From: Altibacter lentus | GTDB lineage: Bacteria > Bacteroidota > Bacteroidia > Flavobacteriales > Flavobacteriaceae | Length of the DNA: 64,000 bases | Direction of reading: 5' to 3' | NCBI RefSeq assembly: GCF_000746845.1 | Contig: NZ_KN050846.1 | Location: forward strand, 2,744,963-2,808,962 | Part shown: piece after piece, positions 63,065 to 64,000 of the stretch | Position numbering within the stretch: the first letter of the stretch is position 1 | How the letters are laid out: each line of letters opens with the position of its first letter | Position numbers and translations under genes: made by a program | The notes under the pieces: model-generated | The model's input: the letters and a program-made list of their open reading frames with translations, nothing else | Database searches by the model: none | Told to the model about the DNA's origin: nothing

Positions 63065-63072
63065 CAAAAATA
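63065..63072 (-). promoter_or_regulatory. -7 box of fbaA
   Basis: TATTTTTG on the minus strand matches TAnnTTTG, 20 bases before the fbaA start at 63044. Confidence 0.5.
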
Positions 63073-63087
63073 ACAAAATTTAATGGT

Positions 63088-64000
63088 TTAGAAGGGATAG
63101 TTGATCCCTATATTGTAGACTGCATTGTTTAGATTATAATCCTTGAACCAGCGTTCCCCAACCGGACGAGCAGGGTCGTGGGTCTTGAATCCAATATCAA
63201 ATCGCAGTACAAAGAACCCAAAATCGTATCGAATTCCTATACCCGATGCAATAGCGATCTCTTTAAGGTCTGCAATGCCGTTGAATGTGGAAGCCTCGTC
63301 TTCTACGTTGTCGAATACATTCCAAATGTTTCCGGCATCGACAAAAAACGCCCCTTTAAAATCACCCAGAATGGTGAAGCGATATTCAGCATTGAGTGCG
63401 ATCTTGAAGTTTGCTTCGTTGAAATCTAAAATACTTCCACTGCTTCCGGGGCCCAGATCGTAAGCACGCCATCCACGGTTATCGTTAGCACCCCCTGCAA
63501 AATAGCTTCGGGTAAAAGGAATACTGTTGCTGTTGCCATAGGGAATGGCGATGCCGCCGAAAGCGCGTATCGCAAAAATATTATTATCGTTGAGTTCCCA
63601 GTGTTTTATATATTCGGCCTCTCCTTTTGCGTATTGCGAGAACACAACACCCAATGCTTTATAATTGCCGTCCTCGTTCTTCTCGAACCCTGCTAAGCTC
63701 GAAATTCCCGAGAGGAGATTACCAGCTGCTTCTAGCTTCCAACGCAGGCGAGAGAAGGTGTTGTCGAAGATATTCTCTCTACTATCCCGCGTCCAGGTAA
63801 AATTGGAAGCAAAGATCAAGTTGTTCTCGGTAAGTCGGAATTGACGTTCGGCGATACTCAACACTTCCTGAAAATATTCTTCTGAAGCTGTGATGCCTCC
63901 AAAAAGGACATCGTCTATAAACTGACTGGTTTCGTTGGGAATCTCAAGCATGGGATCGTTTGAAGGATTATTGAAATCGTAGCCAATATCCTGAGCGATC
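63088..64000 (-). CDS. C-terminal beta-barrel of a TamL/BamA-family outer-membrane assembly protein (5' end outside the window)
   Basis: The frame is open from the stop at 63088 to the right edge (about 304 residues seen), so the start lies outside. The visible part is the C-terminal barrel of the surface-antigen (Omp85) family: the conserved segment PFTRSYFAGGANDNRGWRAY, GDFKGAFFVDAGNIWN and the last strand YNIGINYPF ending in Phe. The Gly-Arg-Gly-Trp-like loop-6 motif (RGWR) is typical. In Bacteroidota this may be TamL, a lipoprotein TamA homologue, rather than BamA itself; the POTRA domains would lie beyond the edge. Confidence 0.85.
   Translation of the reverse strand, partial: IAQDIGYDFNNPSNDPMLEIPNETSQFIDDVLFGGITASEEYFQEVLSIAERQFRLTENNLIFASNFTWTRDSRENIFDNTFSRLRWKLEAAGNLLSGISSLAGFEKNEDGNYKALGVVFSQYAKGEAEYIKHWELNDNNIFAIRAFGGIAIPYGNSNSIPFTRSYFAGGANDNRGWRAYDLGPGSSGSILDFNEANFKIALNAEYRFTILGDFKGAFFVDAGNIWNVFDNVEDEASTFNGIADLKEIAIASGIGIRYDFGFFVLRFDIGFKTHDPARPVGERWFKDYNLNNAVYNIGINYPF

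Overview
The window is a continuous piece of a flavobacterial (Bacteroidota, Flavobacteriaceae-type) chromosome. The main signs are three gliding-motility genes (gldA, cut by the left edge, and gldB-gldC), three secreted proteins with C-terminal type IX secretion (T9SS) sorting domains, a short primary sigma factor of the Bacteroidota kind, DUF3857/transglutaminase proteins, a DAHP synthase fused to chorismate mutase, and many copies of the Bacteroidota -7 promoter box TAnnTTTG upstream of genes. Cell-wall enzymes are of the meso-diaminopimelate type (MurE has DNPR), so the cell is Gram-negative with an outer membrane (TamL/BamA-like protein, beta-barrel proteins, many lipoproteins).

Layout. 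0-11 kb: gldA (minus), DAHP synthase/chorismate mutase, a small secreted protein, then rsgA-dtd, two DUF3857 proteins, a MazG-like pyrophosphohydrolase, a small membrane protein, aroA and queA, closely packed on the plus strand. 11-17 kb: a secreted trypsin-like protease with sorting domain, rlmN, an AT-rich lipoprotein gene flanked by twin terminators, a T9SS cargo protein and a polyprenyl diphosphate synthase. 17-26 kb: an ECF sigma/anti-sigma-like/outer-membrane-protein operon, dnaG, an unusual response regulator, nadE, gldB-gldC, engB and a hydrolase. 26-42 kb: a complete division and cell wall (dcw) cluster mraZ-rsmH-ftsL-ftsI-murE-mraY-murD-ftsW-murG-murC-ftsQ-ftsA-ftsZ followed by a YqeY protein. 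mraZ is preceded by direct repeats that look like the MraZ operator. 42-43 kb: tRNA-Arg(UCG), a large palindrome and a 100-bp tandem repeat.

43-53 kb: an AraC regulator, conserved hypotheticals, a Bax-inhibitor-1 protein, an M90-type metallopeptidase, a T9SS beta-propeller, a membrane-anchored AraC regulator, then (all on the minus strand) rpoD, two BLUF blue-light receptor genes and rpe, the last overlapping a BLUF gene. 53-57 kb is accessory and AT-rich: a second ECF sigma/anti-sigma-like pair with a DUF1566 lipoprotein, a 0.5-kb stretch without genes, and a large lipoprotein. 57-64 kb returns to core genes: pnp, rpsO, a lipoprotein, accD, fbaA and the C-terminal part of a TamL/BamA-family protein cut by the right edge.

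Worth a second look: the BLUF-BLUF-rpe arrangement, with both receptors lacking the usual Trp and Met; a NarL-type regulator whose phospho-acceptor Asp is Glu; DnaG and AccD that have both lost all four zinc ligands; an active/inactive pair of transglutaminase-like proteins; and several large palindromes and repeats that the genes do not explain. No CRISPR array, insertion sequence, prophage or rRNA operon was seen.
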